A DNA stretch of 64,000 nt, taken from assembly GCA_029964075.1 (NCBI GenBank), contig CM057150.1, positions 1,240,001 through 1,304,000 of the forward strand. Reading direction: 5' to 3'. The translations under genes were made by a program, and so were the position numbers. This stretch comes from Patiria pectinifera. Lineage: Eukaryota > Echinodermata > Asteroidea > Valvatida > Asterinidae. Positions 61,530-64,000 of the stretch are shown one piece after another; position 1 is the stretch's first letter; every line of letters begins with the position of its first letter. Under the pieces are notes generated by a model that saw nothing but the letters and a program-made list of their open reading frames with translations, searched no databases and had not been told where the DNA came from.

Positions 61530-62000
61530 CTGACAATGAAATATTTTTAAATATTTCATTGTCAGGTTTGTGATGATGTTTAAAAAGCAATTAATCATCT
61601 GAAATTTTCAAAAGCCAGCATTGAAGGAACAGTTTATTATAGTTCAAAAGGCATATTCTGTTAACCTATAGAATGGTAATACAAATAGCAGAAATGACAT
61701 TTTTCCCCTACTTTTATTAAAAAAAAATTGAGATTGTCATAGTGTACTGTTAGGATTCAAGCAAGTGTAAAAATATATCAATAACTTTGCATTCGCTTGT
61801 ACCCCACAGATGGTGTCGCAATAGCACCTCGGTTAGGCCTACTCGAAAATGGTCCCACATTTTAATCATTCTCATTCTCTCTTTTTATAATTTATATTCA
61901 CTCTCTTACCTTTAAAACATTTTGTATTTTTGATTTTAGAAGTTCTTGGTTTTTGACAGGAATATGAAGTAACATTTGCAGGGCATGTGATAAAACTCAC

Positions 62001-62097
62001 AAATCCTCCTGACAGTGTTGTGGTTTGGGCATACGGTAGCCAGACTGAAGCTTATCAATCATCTCACTCAGTGCCATAGCGGGGTATGGAAAAGCAC
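62001..62097 (-). CDS. Copy D: 97-bp kinase exon (helix F-G)
   Basis: Minus strand, after GACACAAG, before GTGAG. Encodes AFPYPAMALSEMIDKLQSGY and RMPKPQHCQEDL; more diverged from A/B than these are from each other. Confidence 0.82.
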
Positions 62098-62338
62098 CTT
62101 GTGTCAACAAAAAAACCAGAAAACATTATTTTGTCCCTTAACAACATTTTGTAGCAAGCAAAATCTGGAGGCAACGGAAAGAGTCATCTAGATTGAAACG
62201 ATTAATGTTATTGATAACATCTAACTCCTGCTTTAAAGGGAAATACATAAGAAGATGGTGTATATAAACTACTGCACAGGTCATGAGCTCCCCAGGTCTA
62301 CATCATGGAGGAAGCAACACTCATCTGTTGGGGACATT

Positions 62339-62776
62339 TTAACCCTAAAGGGGCCGGGTTATTTTGACCATCTCTCAGCCGGGGCGGATTCCCCCCCCCC
62401 AAGATCTCACCCATCGAGTGACGAAAATTTTTGAAACTCAGCACATGCATTGAGCAACTCTTCCTAAACATACCCAAGAAATTGCATGACTATAGGTCAA
62501 AGGGTTTTGTAATTAAGGCTAATTAATTATTCATATGTACGAATGGCAATTCAGTTCTGTGTACACAACGTATATGCGAAAATAAAGTTTACACGGCGCG
62601 TAGCGGCAACCCGTGGTCCGATTTTTATGTTTTTGGTATCAAAAGATGGGCAAAGCTCGAGGCTAAAAAGTCATAACAGCTGGGGTCGCGAAATTTTTTT
62701 TAGAGGCTAGCGCGGAAAATGTTGGGGGGGGGGGGAGGCGGATTCCGCCCCCCCCCCCCGGCCCCTTTAGAATTAA
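62339..62776. mobile_element. piggyBac-type MITE, second copy
   Basis: TTAA at both borders and the CCCTAAAGGGGCCGGG terminal repeat (right end CCCGGCCCCTTTAG, slightly changed). Internal sequence matches 25835-26295 in reverse orientation. Confidence 0.82.
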
Positions 62777-63190
62777 CCTCTTCTTCAGTATAAACGCACC
62801 AATTTACATGTCGTCTGCATCGTCCCAATGTGTCCAGGTTATAGTGGACCAGCCAAACAAGGAAAAGTCCTCTAGAAAAAAAAATCACGGCATTTTGGGT
62901 AATTGCTGGCACCCATGCTAGATCAATTTTTATAACCATTACAAAAAAGATGTGGGTGGATGCCATCGTCAATTTTTGATTTCAAGGTCATTTTCAAGGT
63001 CAAATGAGGTCAAATAAGGTCAAATTTCACATTTTTTTAATTATGTAGCAAATGTTATCTAGACTGTTAGATCTCTCCACTAAAACTATTTTCATTATCA
63101 TATACATGTCCCCAGCTTGTTAATTTTATTAATTAACTTTCATTTTAACACACAACTATACAGCATTAGGAAACACAAAAGTGTGATTTT
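62777..63190. other. Intergenic stretch
   Basis: A run of AAGGTCA-type repeats at about 62985-63025 recalls 32960-33480. Nothing else recognised. Confidence 0.55.
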
Positions 63191-63196
63191 TTTTAA

Positions 63197-63720
63197 ATGT
63201 GTATATCTAAGTTGGGGTCCTTTATGGACAATTCAAATCATATGGGCCAGCAGCATACCATCACTACAGCTGACCTGCCACTGTGTAGCAGGGGCAAGGA
63301 ACTCGTATGGGCGAATCCTGAGTTAGAGAAAGTAAGTTTTCTCTTGGGAGGACTCCAATGTCTGCTTCAACTTCTTGAAAGCCATTGGTCAACACATGAA
63401 AAATGCTGGCCTTGATGATCTCTGGCGTGAAGCAGGTGTGCATGCAGCCAACTATATTTCTTCAAATGTGTATATCTAAGTTGGGGTCATTTATGGACAT
63501 TTCAAATCATATGGGCCAGCAGCATACCATCATAACAGCTGACCAGCCACTGCAAAGCAGGGGCTAGAAACTCGTATGGGCGAATCCCGAGTTAGAGAAA
63601 GTAAGTTTTTTCTTGGGAGGACTCCAATGTCTGCTTCAACTTCTTGAAACCCATTGGTCAACACATGGAAAATGCTGGCCTTGATGATCTCTGGACTGAA
63701 GAGGGCACCTGCTGGTGCCC
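63197..63720 (+). repeat. Tandem duplication, period about 268 bp
   Basis: Units at about 63197-63440 and 63465-63710 share TTATGGAC, ATATGGGCCAGCAGCATACC, CGTATGGGCGAATCC and CTTGATGATCTCTGG blocks with few differences; they diverge after GATCTCTGG. Confidence 0.85.
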
Positions 63721-64000
63721 TCTCACTGCTGTGAGAGTGCACCAACTTGTGTGTGAAGCTCTGTGGCACATCAAATAGGAAAAGTTTGAGTCCTGACTGG
63801 TTGAGAATGGTCACGAACATGATGTGGAAGTGAACAAAATTATTAAAAAGTTGTTAACAAAGAATGATGGCAGCAAAACAGAGCAACTGTGTAATGCAGT
63901 GGAACAGCTGTCAAATTTTCTCAACAGTATTAAAGAATGTTCAAGGTCTCATCAAAGAGTTTGACAAGAGGCCGTCTTACAATGCAAACTTCACCTTGTG
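63197..64000 (+). pseudogene. Frameshifted remnant of an unidentified, probably mobile-element-linked protein; partly duplicated in tandem
   Basis: About 268 bases starting ATGTGTATATCTAAGTTGGG occur at 63197 and again at 63465. Reading across frames gives, in each unit, LPLCSRGKELVWANPELEK, FLLGGL, FLKAIGQHMKNAGLDDLW; the second unit continues EEG...VRVHQLVCEALWHIK, stop, EKFESWLVENGHE and a Lys-rich end near 63955. The order GG-L-x-FL-IG-GL-D-W followed by R-x-H-ALW-W-F resembles a large family of uncharacterised, often transposon-linked animal proteins that I recall but cannot name. One-base shifts and stops show decay. Confidence 0.5.

Larger units (their letters stand above)
61125..62097 (-). 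pseudogene. Copy D: 3' end of another RTK on the minus strand
   Basis: Three pieces in minus-strand order: 62097-62001 (97 bp), 61529-61430 (100 bp) and a last exon from 61203. The first two have exact lengths, splice sites and open frames of the A/B kinase exons. The last has a one-base shift relative to A/B, ending early at 61162. Upstream kinase exons were not found in the 1.9 kb remaining, so D is either partial or continues beyond the window. It could still be a real gene with a shorter tail. Confidence 0.8.

Overview
The window is animal nuclear DNA. Genes are split into short exons, most of them phase 1-1 immunoglobulin (Ig) or fibronectin type III (FN3) modules, with introns of a few hundred bases to several kb and many transposable elements of several classes. 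A lineage-specific family of Ig/FN3 receptor tyrosine kinases, a Ty3/gypsy element, a Penelope-like element (PLE) and tRNA-derived SINEs fit a marine invertebrate. An invertebrate deuterostome such as amphioxus, an echinoderm or a hemichordate seems most likely, but the sequence alone does not prove the species.

Layout. Bases 1-7142 are most of a Ty3/gypsy LTR retrotransposon on the minus strand: 5' LTR/leader at the right, gag, protease-RT-RNase H, integrase, then an extra two-zinc-finger ORF. The 3' LTR lies off the left edge. It inserted into an intron of receptor copy A. Copy A (7429-26631, +) is the 3' part of a receptor tyrosine kinase (RTK) gene: four Ig exons, FN3, a 24-bp microexon, a cysteine-containing module with a furin-like site, a transmembrane exon, two juxtamembrane exons and eight kinase/tail exons, all open and in phase. 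Its long intron carries an insertion of a PLE (about 14790-18637). From about 30.4 to 33.65 kb lies copy C, a decayed small RTK pseudogene (+). Copy B (34998-55446, +) is a complete 22-exon RTK gene with signal peptide, seven Ig domains, FN3, the same membrane-proximal parts and a full kinase; the joined exons give 1387 codons with no stop. At 61.1-62.1 kb the last kinase exons of copy D lie on the minus strand, tail-to-tail with B. The right end (63.2-64 kb) holds a tandemly duplicated, frameshifted remnant of an unidentified protein.

A and B, with their introns and 3' flanks, are a tandem segmental duplication. They are nearly identical by eye from the third Ig exon of B to the transmembrane exon, and much less alike in kinase-region introns. 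Several insertions occur in one copy and have an empty site in the other, which dates them after the duplication or the last homogenisation. Against the near-identical intron background, some ectodomain exons carry clustered amino-acid-changing differences.

The most unusual items are: a 156-bp repeat present twice (23923-24078 minus, 38556-38711 plus), beginning with a hammerhead-ribozyme-like fold and once flanked by an 11-bp target duplication; a similar hammerhead-like fold at the PLE tail; exon-restricted divergence of Ig domains between A and B; a furin-like RRRR site beside the membrane; and a tail tyrosine motif kept in B and D but lost in A. Exon ends were placed by hand from GT/AG sites, phase and agreement between copies; no search or alignment program was run.
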